Part shown: positions 63,729 through 64,000 of the stretch, piece by piece
How the letters are laid out: each line of letters begins with the position of its first letter
Position numbering within the stretch: the first letter of the stretch is position 1
DNA from: Clostridiales bacterium UBA1234
GTDB lineage: Bacteria; Bacillota; Clostridia; TANB77; UBA1234
Assembly (NCBI GenBank): GCA_002308995.1
Contig: DBWQ01000009.1
Coordinates: 95,781 to 159,780 of the forward strand
Length of the DNA stretch: 64,000 nucleotides
Direction of reading: 5' to 3'
Program-made: the position numbers and the translations under genes
The notes under the pieces: model-generated
The model's input: only the letters and a program-made list of their open reading frames with translations
Databases searched by the model: none
What the model was told of the DNA's origin: nothing

Positions 63729-64000
63729 ATGAAAGCATACGAACTAAGAAGAAAATATATCGAGTATTTTAAGAAAAATGGTCACAAGGAGATACCAAGT
63801 GCACCAGTCGTACCAGAAAATGACCCAACTGTTTTATTTACCACCGCTGGTATGCATCCACTTGTACCATATCTACTTGGTGAGCCACATCCACAAGGAA
63901 GAAGACTTACCGATTACCAAAAATGTATTAGAACAGGAGATATTGATTCTGTAGGTGATCCATCTCACTTAACATTTTTTGAAATGATGGGCAACTGGTC
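63729..64000 (+). CDS. alaS: Alanine--tRNA ligase, N-terminal part (3' end outside window)
   Basis: The first 90 residues of Ala[17 protein letters not shown] and [17 protein letters not shown] are the class II motif region; FFEMMGNW ends the visible part. The wording [12 protein letters not shown] and [10 protein letters not shown] differs from the common bacterial form and resembles the shorter AlaRS variant seen in some clostridia and candidate phyla (from memory). Ribosome site GGAGGAG. Confidence 0.92.
   Translation, partial: MKAYELRRKYIEYFKKNGHKEIPSAPVVPENDPTVLFTTAGMHPLVPYLLGEPHPQGRRLTDYQKCIRTGDIDSVGDPSHLTFFEMMGNW

Overview
The window is chromosomal DNA of a low-GC (roughly 35-38% in the lines I sampled), anaerobic, spore-forming Firmicute, most likely a clostridium. 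Signs are anaerobic ribonucleotide reductase (nrdD/nrdG), a superoxide-reductase-type protein, spoVT followed by a SpoVB/MurJ-type flippase, HU and the S4 protein RqcP (the Bacillus yab-region order), RqcH, three S-layer-homology (SLH) proteins plus an SLH-anchored glycosidase, and AGGAGG-type ribosome binding sites. I found no rRNA, tRNA, CRISPR array or complete mobile element.

Layout. 1-3155: nrdDG, a membrane protein, a HAD phosphatase, a duplicated YegP-type protein. 3408-10379: an uncharacterised locus of coiled-coil proteins, including a 1,210-residue one, bracketed by two related 153-residue proteins. 10486-17226: polysaccharide deacetylase, a tiny ORF, then TetR regulator + MMPL/RND transporter + large secreted coiled-coil protein, with a ~190-base near-palindrome inside the last group. 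17332-24952: orphan HicB-like protein, DUF362 protein, P-loop kinase-like protein, zinc-ribbon membrane protein, CinA/PncC, a DnaB-like ATPase and a ClpX-like AAA+ ATPase. 24977-35396: transporter and housekeeping genes (truA, pgeF, murI, trxA, two-component system, rpsT, rpsU, yqeY). 35555-38459: three pilin-like proteins and a small membrane protein. 38475-45046: recD2, SLH protein, ComF-type protein, KAP-type NTPase. 45182-55034: spoVT, flippase, HU, rqcP, rhodanese, two tandem GH18 glycosidases, rqcH, M23 peptidase. 55281-64000: two large SLH proteins, ylmH, a phosphoribosyltransferase, an SH3 protein and the start of alaS.

Main discovery. Five genes are broken by +1 frameshifts at seven places (recD2 has three), and all seven have the same anatomy: a zero-frame CGG codon, where ignoring the C restores the frame and makes the next codon GGN, glycine. 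The glycine is expected from family conservation in most cases, for example the Walker A glycine of RecD2. Every frameshift I could find in the window is of this type, on both strands. Outside these sites CGG is almost absent as a sense codon: I found only five in-frame arginine CGGs, all in three somewhat GC-richer genes between 19370 and 24952. The simplest reading is a recoding system in which CGGN is decoded as glycine (quadruplet decoding or A-site +1 shifting at a nearly abandoned codon), comparable to the AGG-associated shifts described in Perkinsus mitochondria. Systematic sequence error or RNA-level removal of C must be excluded. Three ribosome-quality-control-type factors (RqcH, RqcP, YlmH) also lie here, but they are common in Firmicutes and a link is speculation.
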